The position numbers and the translations under genes are program-made. Below the pieces are notes generated by a model that saw nothing but the letters and a program-made list of their open reading frames with translations, was not told the origin of the DNA and ran no database searches. From the NCBI RefSeq assembly GCF_011516645.4, contig NZ_CP088285.1, positions 9,690,501-9,754,500 on the forward strand: a stretch of DNA of 64,000 nucleotides, in the 5' to 3' direction. Positions 35,317 through 44,377 of this stretch are shown in pieces (the first letter of the stretch is position 1; the number at the start of each line of letters is the position of its first letter). The stretch comes from Bradyrhizobium septentrionale (GTDB taxonomy: Bacteria > Pseudomonadota > Alphaproteobacteria > Rhizobiales > Xanthobacteraceae).

Positions 35317-36072
35317 CTACATCCCGAGATATGCACGCTTCACGTCATCGCTTTGCAGCAAGTCAGATCCGGACCCCGACTTGAGGATCCGGCCGGTCTC
35401 TACGACATAACCGACATCGGCAATCGCCAGGGCTGCGCGCGCATTCTGCTCGACCAGGAGAATGGTGATGCCTTCCTGCCGCAACCGATCCACCACTCGC
35501 AAGATCTCCGCGGCGAGAAGCGGAGCAAGTCCAAGCGAAGGTTCGTCGAGCAACAATAGCTTCGGCTCACCCATCAACGCGCGTGCGATCGCAAGCATCT
35601 GTTGCTGACCGCCGGAAAGCGTTCCAGCTGGTAGCTTGCGCTTCACCTTCAGGACAGGGAAAAGCGAATACGCCTGCTCCATGCGTTGGTCGAGTTGAGC
35701 GTTTTGTCGGCGATAGGCACCGAGAAGGATGTTGTCCTCGACGGACATCGGGCCGAATACCTGGCGCCCTTCCGGCGCCTGGCAGATGCCGAGTGCCACG
35801 CGCTTGTGAGACGCAAGTCGCGAGATATCGACGCCATCGAAGCGGATCGTCCCGGTGGCTGCACGATGAACTCCGGAGAGCACGCGCAGGAGCGTCGTCT
35901 TGCCCGCGCCGTTCGCACCGACGAGGGCGACCAGTTGCCCTCTTCCCACCGAGAAATCGAGACCATGCAGCGCTTCGATCGGCCCATATCTCGCTTTAAG
36001 ACCTCTGACTTCGAGCAGCGGCTTGTGGCCTATGGAAGCCGCTTTCGATTCCAGTACGTGCATGGCGCTCAT
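35317..36072 (-). CDS. livF: Liv-type ABC transporter ATP-binding protein
   Basis: A 251-residue ATPase of the LivF group. Walker A is GANGAGKTTLLRVLSG, the signature LSGGQQQMLAIARAL, Walker B LLLLDEPSLGLAPLLA, and the switch His is in ILLVEQNARAA. It works with LivG to drive import through LivH-LivM. The start overlaps the livG stop by 4 bases. Systems of this family carry branched amino acids, but also amides, aromatic acids and other small carboxylates. The catabolic neighbours point to a carbon source here. Confidence 0.93.
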   Translation of the reverse strand: MSAMHVLESKAASIGHKPLLEVRGLKARYGPIEALHGLDFSVGRGQLVALVGANGAGKTTLLRVLSGVHRAATGTIRFDGVDISRLASHKRVALGICQAPEGRQVFGPMSVEDNILLGAYRRQNAQLDQRMEQAYSLFPVLKVKRKLPAGTLSGGQQQMLAIARALMGEPKLLLLDEPSLGLAPLLAAEILRVVDRLRQEGITILLVEQNARAALAIADVGYVVETGRILKSGSGSDLLQSDDVKRAYLGM

Positions 36073-36830
36073 GCTGCGGCTCCGAGATAGGCCGCCACGA
36101 CCTGCGGGTCCGCCCGCACTTCTTCCGGTCGTCCTTCGGCAAGCTTTCTGCCGTAGTCGAGCACAAGAATCCGTGTCGATACCCGCATCACCAGCTTCAT
36201 GTCGTGTTCGACCAAGACGATAGTCACGCCCGTCGCAGCGATGCGTTCGATCAGGACGGAGATTTCTTCGGTCTCGACGTGATTGAGACCGGCCGCCGGC
36301 TCATCGAGGAGCAGTATCTTTGGCTTCGCGGCCAGAGCCCGCGCTAGTTCCAGGCGCTTCAACGCTCCATAGGGCATTTGCGATGCCTGCGCCTTGCGAT
36401 ATTGGGACAGCCCGACGAACCCCATCAATGCATCCGCTTCTTCGCGTAGCCCGGCATCTTGCCTGCGTATATGCGGGAGGTGCAGCAACGCGCTCACGAA
36501 GCCCGGATCCAGACGAATATGACCGCCAATCATCACGTTCGAAATGGCGTCCATGTTCATGCAAATCTGGAGATTCTGAAATGTGCGGCTAAGCCCGAGT
36601 TCTGCAAGCCTGTCAGGCGATTGGCCGGATGTAGGCTCGCCGATCATGGTAATGGTGCCGGCGGTAGGTACATAGATGCCCGACAGCAGGTTGACGACGG
36701 TCGTCTTCCCTGCCCCGTTTGGCCCGATGATAGAGTAGATGGATTCGGGTTCCACGGTGAACGAAAGATCATCGACCGCCGTGACGCCACCGAATCGCTT
36801 TGACAGGCTCCTGACCTCTAGCGCGTTCAT
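36069..36830 (-). CDS. livG: Liv-type ABC transporter ATP-binding protein
   Basis: A 253-residue ATPase of the LivG group. Walker A is GPNGAGKTTVVNLLSG, the family-specific signature MPYGALKRLELARAL replaces the common LSGGQ form, and Walker B is ILLLDEPAAGLNHVE. LivG types carry an extra helical insert, here around residues 95-135 (HIRLDPGFVSALLHLPHIRRQDA). It overlaps livM by 4 bases upstream and livF by 4 bases downstream. Confidence 0.93.
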   Translation of the reverse strand: MNALEVRSLSKRFGGVTAVDDLSFTVEPESIYSIIGPNGAGKTTVVNLLSGIYVPTAGTITMIGEPTSGQSPDRLAELGLSRTFQNLQICMNMDAISNVMIGGHIRLDPGFVSALLHLPHIRRQDAGLREEADALMGFVGLSQYRKAQASQMPYGALKRLELARALAAKPKILLLDEPAAGLNHVETEEISVLIERIAATGVTIVLVEHDMKLVMRVSTRILVLDYGRKLAEGRPEEVRADPQVVAAYLGAAA

Positions 36831-37765
36831 GACTGTAGCCTCGCCATTCGATCGCGTACGGTCGGTACGAGCCCGTTGGGCATGAAGATCATCGTAGCAA
36901 CCAGGATGATGCCGAACACGATCGTCTCGCCGCCCTGGAAGGCCGAAAGCGCCTGCGGAAGCACGGTCAGCATGACCGCGCCGATCAACGATCCGACAAT
37001 GGAAGCCATGCCTCCTACGATTACCATCGCCATTAGGAGTATTGAGCGAACGAAGCCGGCACTATCGGGCGTCGCGAACTCCAGGTAGTGGCCCTCAAGA
37101 CTGCCCATGACGCTCGCAACCACCGCGGAGAGTACGAATACCTTCACTTTCACGCTGGTGACGTCGATGCCGGCAACTCGGGCCGCCACCTCCGATCCAT
37201 GGATTGCCTGCAATGCCCGGCCGGCGGGCGAATGCACGAGGTTTGTTGCTGCCCACACGGCGATCAGCAGAAGAGCGGACACGAGAAGATACCAGTTGCG
37301 GTCACCTCTCAGTTGCCATTGGCCAATCGCGAACGCCGGAACGGACATGCCGTCCGACCCGCCCGTGTATTGCGTCTCGTTGTTGAGCACGATCGAGATG
37401 ATGATGCCCAAGCCGAGCGTCGCCATCGCCAGGTGGTGGCCCTTCAGGCTCAATATCGGGCGTGCGATCAGGAACGCCAGAAGCCCGGTACCGGCAGCAC
37501 CGATCCCAAGCGCGACGAGCGGCGCCCAACCGGCATGCGTCGCGAGGACCGCGGAGGCGTATGTGCCGAGGCCCAGAAAGCCCGCATGGCCGAGGCTGAT
37601 CTGTCCGGTGTAGCCGAACAGCAGGTTCAACCCGATCACGACGACGGCGTTGATGATCGTTCTAATCGCCAGGTCGTAGACGAAGGCGTTCGGTCCCAAC
37701 AAGGGGAAGATCGCCAGTCCCGCGGCCAGGAGTCCAATTCCGGCGAAGCGTGATGAGATGGTCAT
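36827..37765 (-). CDS. livM: Liv-type ABC transporter permease
   Basis: A 312-residue permease with about nine hydrophobic helices and the LivM signatures GYTGQISLGHAGFLGLGTYASA and GRALQAIHGSEVAARVAGIDV, the latter forming the cytoplasmic coupling loop to the ATPase. It pairs with LivH in the inner membrane. Both ends overlap neighbouring genes by 4 bases, so the subunits are translated together. Confidence 0.93.
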   Translation of the reverse strand: MTISSRFAGIGLLAAGLAIFPLLGPNAFVYDLAIRTIINAVVVIGLNLLFGYTGQISLGHAGFLGLGTYASAVLATHAGWAPLVALGIGAAGTGLLAFLIARPILSLKGHHLAMATLGLGIIISIVLNNETQYTGGSDGMSVPAFAIGQWQLRGDRNWYLLVSALLLIAVWAATNLVHSPAGRALQAIHGSEVAARVAGIDVTSVKVKVFVLSAVVASVMGSLEGHYLEFATPDSAGFVRSILLMAMVIVGGMASIVGSLIGAVMLTVLPQALSAFQGGETIVFGIILVATMIFMPNGLVPTVRDRMARLQS

Positions 37766-38637
37766 ACCCGGTCCGATGTCTTGGCACCGAGGAGACCGTG
37801 CGGTGCGAGCAGGAACAGCAGGATAATCAGGACGAAGGCGACCGCGTCCTTGTAGGCGGCGGAAATGTACGCAGCCGTCATCGACTCGATGACGCCGAGG
37901 GCCAAGCCGCCAACGACCGCGCCGACCGAGCTACCCAGGCCGCCAAAGGCGGCAGCGACGAAGCCCTTGAGGCCCAGCATCGTGCCGGCGCTATAGCTCG
38001 TGAAGGTGATAGGGGCGAGCAGCACGCCTCCGATCGCACCCAGCGCCGCCGATAAGGCGAACGAAAACGTCAAGACTCCCATCGTGTTGATACCGACGAG
38101 CTGAGCGGCCAGCCGATTGTGCGAAGTGGCCACCAGAGCCTTCCCGTGCATAGTCGAGTTGAAATACCAGAACAGGGTGATCACGATGACGAGTGAGATC
38201 CCCATGATCCAAAGCGCCTGTGGAGCCAGGGCTGCACCGAGGACATTCAGAGGGCGGTCGTCGGAAAGCCCAGGCAAGGCATGGTTTCCTTTGCCTAGTC
38301 CGATCTCGACGGCCCCGCGGATTACCTGGCCCGCTCCGAGCGTGATGATGATCAGCGAAGTCATCGAAGTCGTACGCGCCGGCTCAACCGCGAACTTGGC
38401 CATGGCAAAACCGACGAGCGTGGTGAACGCGATGGCGATCGCAAGCGAACTCAATAATGGAAATCCGGCGGCGACCAAGGCCGAAGCCGTCATCGCGCCG
38501 AGCATGATGAATTCGCCCTGGGCGAAATTGATCATTCCGCTCGCATTATAGACAAGGGTGTAGCCGAGCGCCGCGAGTGCGTAGGTCGCCCCCACGGTCA
38601 GGCCTGCAAGCAGGAACTGAAGGAATTGCGATAGCAT
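37762..38637 (-). CDS. livH: Liv-type ABC transporter permease
   Basis: A 291-residue permease with about eight helices. It has LAALGYTLVYNASGMINFAQGEFIMLGA near the N-terminus, the coupling loop HGKALVATSHNRLAAQLVGINT, and the closing AFVLIILLFLLAPHGLLG. I start at MLSQFLQF; an ATG four codons upstream is possible. It is separated by 114 bases from the binding-protein gene, the largest gap in this part of the operon. Confidence 0.92.
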   Translation of the reverse strand: MLSQFLQFLLAGLTVGATYALAALGYTLVYNASGMINFAQGEFIMLGAMTASALVAAGFPLLSSLAIAIAFTTLVGFAMAKFAVEPARTTSMTSLIIITLGAGQVIRGAVEIGLGKGNHALPGLSDDRPLNVLGAALAPQALWIMGISLVIVITLFWYFNSTMHGKALVATSHNRLAAQLVGINTMGVLTFSFALSAALGAIGGVLLAPITFTSYSAGTMLGLKGFVAAAFGGLGSSVGAVVGGLALGVIESMTAAYISAAYKDAVAFVLIILLFLLAPHGLLGAKTSDRV

Positions 38638-38751
38638 TGGTTGCTCCATAGGGGCCGAAGGGGAGCTCTTCGGCGCGCACGCACCGGGTCGCTACGTCGG
38701 CCCGCCGGCATCCGGCTTGAGGCACATCGGCGAGCTGACCCGCGCGCGGGA

Positions 38752-39903
38752 TTAGCTTACCGGTACGAACTTCCCGTCTTTGACGACGTGCATCCGCAAG
38801 GACTCCAGTGCAAGACCGAGATGGTCCGTCTCGGACATAGTGAACACGCCATTGAGGCCGGGAAGTTTGCGCGTTTCCTCGATCGCTTGGCGTACCTTTG
38901 CCTTATCGGTCGACCCTGCACGGCGGATCGCATCGATCGCGATGATGATGGCATCGTAGGCATTGCCCGCGAACGGCGACGGAGCTTCCTTGTACATCTC
39001 CTTGTAGCCGGCATAGAAGCCGTCGATCACGGGCTTTTGCGGGTCGTTGGCCGCGACGCCTTCCGGAATGATGAAACCGGCCGTGGGCATGCGCGCCCCC
39101 TCGGAGGAGCTGCCCGTCAGGTTCAGGAATTCCTGATTGACGACAGCGTGCGGGAGGTACAGCGGCAGCTTGATATCCAACCTTGCCTTGTTCTTGACCG
39201 CCATCGCCGGGCTGGTGCCGGCGCCGCAGAAGATCAAGAGAGCCTCGACGCCTGGCGCATTCTTGATGGTCGTGAGCTGCGGTGTAACGTCGGTGTCTTT
39301 CGGGCCGTACTTTTCATCGGCTATTATGGTGATTCCGTAACCGGCGGCATTCTCCAGAATTTCCTTGCGGCCGGATTGGCCGAATCCGGCGGTTTCCGAT
39401 AGAAGACCGATCTTCGTGTGGCCCTTTGCCTTCATGTCCTGAAGGATGCGCAGCGCGACCTGACGATCGGTATGTGGTGTCTTGAACACCCACTTCTTCA
39501 CGGGATCGACGATCGGGAGGCCACCACCGACCGAAATGTAGGGAATTTCGGCACGTTCGACCAACGGGATCATTGCCATCGCGTTAGGGGTAATGGTTCC
39601 GCCGATCACGAGATCGACGTGATCCGCTTCGATCAGCCGCTTGGTGAGCGAGCTCGCCCGCGCAGGTTCGGATGCATCGTCATACGAAACGAGTTCGACC
39701 CTGCGTCCCAGAAGACCACCCCCGTCATTGATCTTCTTGACGTAGAGCTCCACGGCCTTCTGTTCCGGATCACCGATGAAGCCGACGACGCCCGTCGTGG
39801 ACAACAGAACGCCGATCTTGATGGGATCGTCCGCCGCGTTCGCCGCCTGGGACGCAGCAATCACGGCCATCGCCGCAACGATTTTCTTCAACACTGCCTT
39901 CAT
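38752..39903 (-). CDS. Liv-type periplasmic substrate-binding protein
   Basis: A 383-residue binding protein. It has a signal peptide at residues 1-23 (MKAVLKKIVAAMAVIAASQA, cut after ANA), then the Leu/Ile/Val-binding fold (IKIGVLLSTTGVVGFIGDPEQKAVELYVKKIND, YDDASEPARASSLTKRLIE). It collects the ligand in the periplasm for LivHMGF. The ligand-contacting Ser/Thr cluster common to amino-acid binders is not obvious, which is compatible with an organic acid. Its start overlaps the alcohol dehydrogenase stop by 4 bases, tying uptake to oxidation. Confidence 0.92.
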   Translation of the reverse strand: MKAVLKKIVAAMAVIAASQAANAADDPIKIGVLLSTTGVVGFIGDPEQKAVELYVKKINDGGGLLGRRVELVSYDDASEPARASSLTKRLIEADHVDLVIGGTITPNAMAMIPLVERAEIPYISVGGGLPIVDPVKKWVFKTPHTDRQVALRILQDMKAKGHTKIGLLSETAGFGQSGRKEILENAAGYGITIIADEKYGPKDTDVTPQLTTIKNAPGVEALLIFCGAGTSPAMAVKNKARLDIKLPLYLPHAVVNQEFLNLTGSSSEGARMPTAGFIIPEGVAANDPQKPVIDGFYAGYKEMYKEAPSPFAGNAYDAIIIAIDAIRRAGSTDKAKVRQAIEETRKLPGLNGVFTMSETDHLGLALESLRMHVVKDGKFVPVS

Positions 39904-40883
39904 TTTTCCCTCCCCGGTTGGATCCGCTCTTCCGTCGGATTAGTGATACTGAAATGCACCTTGATGCAGGCCGGATCGGCGGTCCCCGTCAAAAGGGCGG
40001 CGAACGCGTCCGCACTGCGGTCGAACGGCACCGAAGCGATCCAGCGCGTATCGAGGCTTTTTGCCAAATCTACCGCCTCGACGAATTCGTCGTGCGAATA
40101 GGCGAATGATCCTCTTATCGTGCGCTCGCCGGCGACGACCGGGCCGCCGGCGACGGCGAACTCGGGAGCATGCAAGCCGACCAGGACCGCTGTGCCTCCC
40201 GGACGGACGTTTTCCACGGCATTCCGACGCGTCGTAACGGCGCCGACGGTGTCAATGACCGCCTCGTAAACGCTCTCCGCCATCTCGGTCGCGATATCTG
40301 CGCCGCAGCGCAAGGCCATTGCCCGTCGTTCAGGGGCGATGTCAGTGACCGTGATATTGGTGACCCGGTTCTCCTTAAGTACGTGAAGCAGCGACATGCC
40401 GATGGGTCCGGCTCCCAAGACAGCGACGTCGCGTTGCGGCATCGGCGACAGTCGCCAGGCGTGTAGCGCCGTCGCGATCGGTTCGACCATCGCGGCACGC
40501 GTCGGGTCGAGCGTGCCGACCTCGACGAGGTTGCTGGCCGGCACCAAGACGCTTTCGGCAAATGCCCCGTTGCGATGAACGCCCAGTACTTGGCGTTTCT
40601 CGCAGAGATGGCGGCGCCGCTCGCGACAGGCGCGACATTCGCCGCACGAGAAGATCGGATTGGCGACGACGAGCGCACCGTCCCGCTGCCTGCGGCCGAC
40701 GAATTCATGTCCGATGGTCAGGCCTACCGGGAGCGGTGGCCGACCGCTTCTGACCGCACCGAGATCGGTGCCGCAGATACCGGCGACCAGCACGTCGACG
40801 ATCTCCTCACCTGCTGCCGGTTGCGGCGCAGCAACGTCGGCGAAGCGGACCGAGTGTTCGCCTGCGTAGGATAGCGCCTTCAT
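39900..40883 (-). CDS. Zinc-dependent alcohol dehydrogenase
   Basis: A 327-residue medium-chain dehydrogenase. Catalytic zinc ligands are in GICGTDLGAVRSG and IGHEFVG. The structural zinc lobe is CGECRACRERRRHLC. The Rossmann motif is VAVLGAGPIGMSLLHVL, and TVTDIAPERR after the second strand favours NAD. It oxidises an alcohol reversibly to aldehyde or ketone. Beside an Ldi homologue it could act on the allylic alcohol product, as geraniol dehydrogenase does in terpene degraders (inference). It overlaps both neighbours by 4 bases. Confidence 0.9.
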   Translation of the reverse strand: MKALSYAGEHSVRFADVAAPQPAAGEEIVDVLVAGICGTDLGAVRSGRPPLPVGLTIGHEFVGRRQRDGALVVANPIFSCGECRACRERRRHLCEKRQVLGVHRNGAFAESVLVPASNLVEVGTLDPTRAAMVEPIATALHAWRLSPMPQRDVAVLGAGPIGMSLLHVLKENRVTNITVTDIAPERRAMALRCGADIATEMAESVYEAVIDTVGAVTTRRNAVENVRPGGTAVLVGLHAPEFAVAGGPVVAGERTIRGSFAYSHDEFVEAVDLAKSLDTRWIASVPFDRSADAFAALLTGTADPACIKVHFSITNPTEERIQPGREK

Positions 40884-41675
40884 GAAGCGGTCCTCGAAGG
40901 AGCCGACCTGGAAGCTAGGCTAGGATAGCGACGGTTGAGCGCGCCGCCGTCGACGTAGATGGTGTCGCCTGTGATATAGCTTGCTTCATCGGACGCCAGA
41001 AACGCCGCGACTGCCGCTACCTCGTCCGGCTGACCGGGACGGCCAAGCAAGATGTTGTCTACGAACTCGGCCCGGGCTTGCGGCAGCGAAAGCAACCGGC
41101 TGACCATGGGCGTTTCGGTGAGGCCGGGACCGACGCCGACGACGCGGATCTTGTGCGCAGCCAATTCCATGGCTGCAACTCGCGTCAGCATGGCCGCGCC
41201 GGCTTTGGAAGCACAGTAGGCGGACAGGCCTTCACCGGGCTGCTCGGCATTGGTGGAGACGAAGTTCACGATGACGCCACCACGCGCTTTCATTTGCAGC
41301 GCCTGATATTTGCAGCACAGGAATAGTCCAGTGAGATTGACGTCTTGCACGCGCTGCCACTGCTCAAGCGTCTGGTCGGTCAACGCCACGCTGACCCCGA
41401 CTCCCGCAGCATTGATGCCGATATCCAGACGCCCGAACGACTTCGCGATTGCATCTGTCGCATTCGCGACGGCGGCCTCGCTGACAACATCAGCGGCGAG
41501 AGCCAGCCCTTCGTCGTCCAATATTGCTACGGTAGCCTTCGCTGCGTCGAGGTCGCGATCGACTACGGCGACCCGCCCCATCTTGCGACAGTCGGCGCGC
41601 GACGGCCTGGCCCATGCCGGACCCGCCGCCGACCACCATCGCGACTCTGCCGTCCAAACGACGGTTTGATGCCAT
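40880..41675 (-). pseudogene. Short-chain dehydrogenase/reductase with internal frameshift
   Basis: About 264 residues when read across a frame change. The first frame gives MASNRRLDGRVAMVVGGGSG MGQAVARRLSQDG, the cofactor loop. The second resumes with GRVAVVDRDLDAAKAT and carries NAAG, the catalytic AYCASKAG and GPGLTETPMV. The shift lies in a C/G run at about 41572-41580. Dropping one base, or adding two, restores the reading. Everything downstream is conserved and shows no other damage, so a recent mutation or a sequencing indel is likely. The ATG is one base after the stop of the ThDP enzyme gene. It would oxidise or reduce a hydroxy or keto intermediate. Confidence 0.8.
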
Positions 41676-41676
41676 G

Positions 41677-43437
41677 TCATACCTCCAGGATGTCGGCATA
41701 GGGAACGCGCGCCTTGCCTTCGGGACTGCGAAGACCTTCCGCGGCGCGTCCCATGAAGCGCTGCGTGATCGGGTTCATCACAGGCTTGGTCATCACGTTG
41801 ACGCAGGCCGGCCGGTTCGTGGCGAGCGCCCGCTTCAACGCGGGCCCCAATTCCTCGACCTTCGTCACGTATTCCGCGTGCGCTCCGAACCCTGCCGCCG
41901 CGAGATCGTAACGCGTTGCTGCGAGTTCGGAAGCCACGCGCTTGCCGGGGCCAAAGATCAGATCTTGGCCGTGAGCCGACATGCCCCACTGCTGGTCGTT
42001 GTTGACCACCACGACCACCGGGAGATTATGGCGCACCATGGTGTCGAATTCCGCGAAGTTGAACCCCACGGCACCGTCGCCGGAGAAGCAGATCACGCGC
42101 TTGTCGGGATGGGCGACCTGCGCGCCGACCGCGAGCGGCATACCTTCGCCCATGATTCCCATGTAGCCGTGACCGAGCCAGCGGCCCGGTTTGCTGCTTG
42201 CAGCGAAGCCATCGAACCAGGCCGGAGTTTCGCCGCCGTCGAGCACGAAGATCGCGTCTGGCGGAGCTGCCGAGGCGAGAGTGGACGCCAGCACCCCGGG
42301 AGTGAGGCCGTCGCCGGGACCGGGGAGCGGAGGCTTCGGCGCATTGTCCCCGCGCAGACCGGACAGCCACTCGCGGCGGTCGGGCCACGGACCATTGCCC
42401 GCCTGCTCGATCAACGCCTCCAGCAATTGCCGACAATCGGAGACCACGCCGAGTTCGACATCGCGCACCCGACCGATCTCTTCGGCCGCAATATCGACCT
42501 GGATGATCTTGGCATCGGCCGGAATGACGGACTTGCGACGCCCTCCGGTATAGAGGCCGAGCCGCGCGCCCAACAGCAGAACGACGTCGGGCTGCCCCGC
42601 TCCGCGCGCAGCCGCCGCGCCCAGCGTTCCAAAACCTCTGACCCAGAGGGGATTGTCAGTCGCCAGTGCTCCACGCGACTTGTTGTTGGTCGCAACGGGA
42701 ATGCCGGCGAGTTCGGCAAAACGCGTCAGCAGACCGGCGCCTCCCGAATAGGCCACGCCGCCGCCCGCGAGTATGACTGGACGTTCTGCATTTCGCAGCA
42801 ATTCGAGCGCGGTCGCCACAGCGGCCTTCGATGGCGAGGGCCGCGATATCTTTGCTTCGCCATTCGGATATGCGAGATCGCTCACTTCGACCAGAGCGAA
42901 CAGCACATCGCTTGGAAGATCCAGATAAACGGGGCCGGGGCGCCCCTCCCGCGCGATGTGGAACGCCCGCCCGAGAAGATCCGGTAGCCTCTCGACGTGC
43001 GTGACACGATGGCACCACTTGGTGATGCCACCCATCACTGATAATTGGTCGTAGCCGCTATTGACCGGCAGCGCGTCAAAATCCCGCAATGGTGGCGCAC
43101 CGCCGAGAAACACGCTTGCGACGCAGTCGGAATAGGCGTTGGCGATGGCTGTGACCACGTTTGTGATGCCGCCACCTGCGGTGACCATGGCCACGCCGAC
43201 CTTTCCGGTCGTTCGCGCGTATCCGGTCGCGGCGATTCCAGCCGCCTGCTCGTGTCGGTGATCGATGATGCGCAAGCCTTCGGCCACGGCTGCTTGGTAG
43301 ACGCAGTCGAGGTGACCGCCATGCAGCGTGAAGATGGTGTCGACGCCAAACCGCTTTAGTGTCGCGACCAACGCCTGGCCGCCATCGATTTGAGCCACCG
43401 CGAGCCTCCCGTCGTTCTTTTCAGATGGCGGCGTCAA
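41677..43437 (-). CDS. Thiamine-diphosphate-dependent enzyme (acetolactate-synthase/2-hydroxyacyl lyase type)
   Basis: A 586-residue three-domain ThDP enzyme. The N-terminal Glu that activates the cofactor is in IIDHRHEQAAGIAATGYAR. A central Rossmann domain is followed by the ThDP/Mg motif, FSGDGAVGFNFAEFDTMVRH followed by VVVNNDQQWG. The family includes acetolactate synthase, benzoylformate decarboxylase, oxalyl-CoA decarboxylase and 2-hydroxyacyl-CoA lyase. There is no small regulatory subunit next to it, so it is not biosynthetic acetolactate synthase. As first gene of a catabolic operon it may cleave or form a C-C bond in a hydroxy or oxo acid. The exact reaction is open. Confidence 0.85.
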   Translation of the reverse strand: MTPPSEKNDGRLAVAQIDGGQALVATLKRFGVDTIFTLHGGHLDCVYQAAVAEGLRIIDHRHEQAAGIAATGYARTTGKVGVAMVTAGGGITNVVTAIANAYSDCVASVFLGGAPPLRDFDALPVNSGYDQLSVMGGITKWCHRVTHVERLPDLLGRAFHIAREGRPGPVYLDLPSDVLFALVEVSDLAYPNGEAKISRPSPSKAAVATALELLRNAERPVILAGGGVAYSGGAGLLTRFAELAGIPVATNNKSRGALATDNPLWVRGFGTLGAAAARGAGQPDVVLLLGARLGLYTGGRRKSVIPADAKIIQVDIAAEEIGRVRDVELGVVSDCRQLLEALIEQAGNGPWPDRREWLSGLRGDNAPKPPLPGPGDGLTPGVLASTLASAAPPDAIFVLDGGETPAWFDGFAASSKPGRWLGHGYMGIMGEGMPLAVGAQVAHPDKRVICFSGDGAVGFNFAEFDTMVRHNLPVVVVVNNDQQWGMSAHGQDLIFGPGKRVASELAATRYDLAAAGFGAHAEYVTKVEELGPALKRALATNRPACVNVMTKPVMNPITQRFMGRAAEGLRSPEGKARVPYADILEV

Positions 43438-43455
43438 CCGCCAGAGTTTCCAAAC

Positions 43456-43483
43456 CTTATCTGAACGCGTTCAATAATGTCAA
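43456..43483 (-). promoter_or_regulatory. Sigma70-like promoter of the 12-gene operon
   Basis: Reading the minus strand: TTGACA, then a 16-base spacer ttatTGAACGCGTTCA, then GATAAG (ATAAGG with 17 bases). The -35 is a perfect match and the -10 matches the consensus at 4 of 6. The spacer is occupied by the palindrome, so a bound repressor would block RNA polymerase directly. The promoter lies just upstream of the ThDP gene. Confidence 0.6.
43462..43473. promoter_or_regulatory. TetR operator 1, perfect palindrome TGAACGCGTTCA
   Basis: A 12-bp perfect palindrome, identical to operator 2 and spaced 30 bp from it centre to centre (about three helical turns). It lies between the -35 and -10 of the operon promoter. 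Confidence 0.75.
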
Positions 43484-43491
43484 TCGATATA

Positions 43492-43503
43492 TGAACGCGT
43501 TCA
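43492..43503. promoter_or_regulatory. TetR operator 2, perfect palindrome TGAACGCGTTCA
   Basis: Second identical palindrome, placed just upstream of TATTAT (43506-43511), a likely -10 box for the divergent TetR gene. It would give autoregulation. Confidence 0.72.
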
Positions 43504-43576
43504 TTTATTATGGCAGGACCTGTTGCAGTGTGACTTCCTCAGCGCATAGAAAGAGGCGGCACATCCAGAGGTTCAC

Positions 43577-44278
43577 TTGAGCAAGACACGTCAAACCAAG
43601 CTTGCGACGGCACGACGAGTGCCGCGATCCCGCGCCAACACGGCCAAGGCTAAGAACGACCTCCGTGCGGCCTTCATCAAGGCCGGTCGCAAACTGTTGG
43701 CTGATCGAGGATCAAACGACGTATCTCTGCGCAGTATCGCGGCAGCGGCCGGCTATTCGCCAGGAACCATCTACCAATACTTTGACGATCATCGCGCGCT
43801 GCTGCTTGCGATCCGCGAAGAGGACATGCTTTCGGCCGTCGTAGCTTTCGAGGGAATCGCCGCGAGCGAGCCGGACCCCGAGCAACGCGTGATCAAGGTC
43901 TTCCTTGGAGTAGCGCATTACTGGCTCGACAATTTCGACCACTATCAAACGCTGTTCTCTCTTCCGCCGCACAAAGTTATAGTCAAGGACGCAGCCGGAA
44001 TTCCCTTCGGACGCTCCCCGATCGTGGTACGTTCCTATTCTCTTTACGATCGAATAGTCAGGGATCTACTCGCGGCTTACGGCTCTCCCTCGATAGACGC
44101 CAAGTGCGCGGTTGATAGTCTGATCGCCGCCGTGCACGGCATCGTCGTGTTTCCAATCTATACGCGTACGATGGACTGGACGGAGCCGTTGATGATGGTT
44201 GAATTCGTAGTCCGATCAATGATCATTTCGTGGCGGCAAGCGGGCCGACTACTTGTTGCGAACGACCTATCGACCTGA
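43577..44278 (+). CDS. TetR/AcrR repressor of the Ldi/Liv operon
   Basis: A 233-residue TetR protein, starting at a TTG after CCAGAGG; an internal Met is not better placed. The helix-turn-helix is at about residues 50-85 (VSLRSIAAAAGYSPGTIYQYFDDHRALLLAI). The effector domain has the PFGRSPIVVRSYSLYDRIVRDL stretch shared with the paralogue at 30.9 kb. It is divergent from the operon, and the two TGAACGCGTTCA palindromes between them are almost certainly its targets. The inducer is probably the operon's substrate or a breakdown product. Confidence 0.88.
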   Translation: MSKTRQTKLATARRVPRSRANTAKAKNDLRAAFIKAGRKLLADRGSNDVSLRSIAAAAGYSPGTIYQYFDDHRALLLAIREEDMLSAVVAFEGIAASEPDPEQRVIKVFLGVAHYWLDNFDHYQTLFSLPPHKVIVKDAAGIPFGRSPIVVRSYSLYDRIVRDLLAAYGSPSIDAKCAVDSLIAAVHGIVVFPIYTRTMDWTEPLMMVEFVVRSMIISWRQAGRLLVANDLST

Positions 44279-44377
44279 CAGTGATGGTGAAGGAACGCCG
44301 TCAATACCGAGCGCAGCATTCTTTGCCCCCCGCAGCTCAATTGCCACGACGCGCCGTCGAAACCCCTACTGCCAAGC

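Noticed and set aside
41614..42987. 457-codon frame antisense to the ThDP enzyme
   Set aside because: Shadow of a conserved ThDP gene; no motif of its own.
41677..43437. Biosynthetic acetolactate synthase (IlvB)
   Set aside because: There is no small-subunit gene, and it heads a catabolic operon under TetR control.
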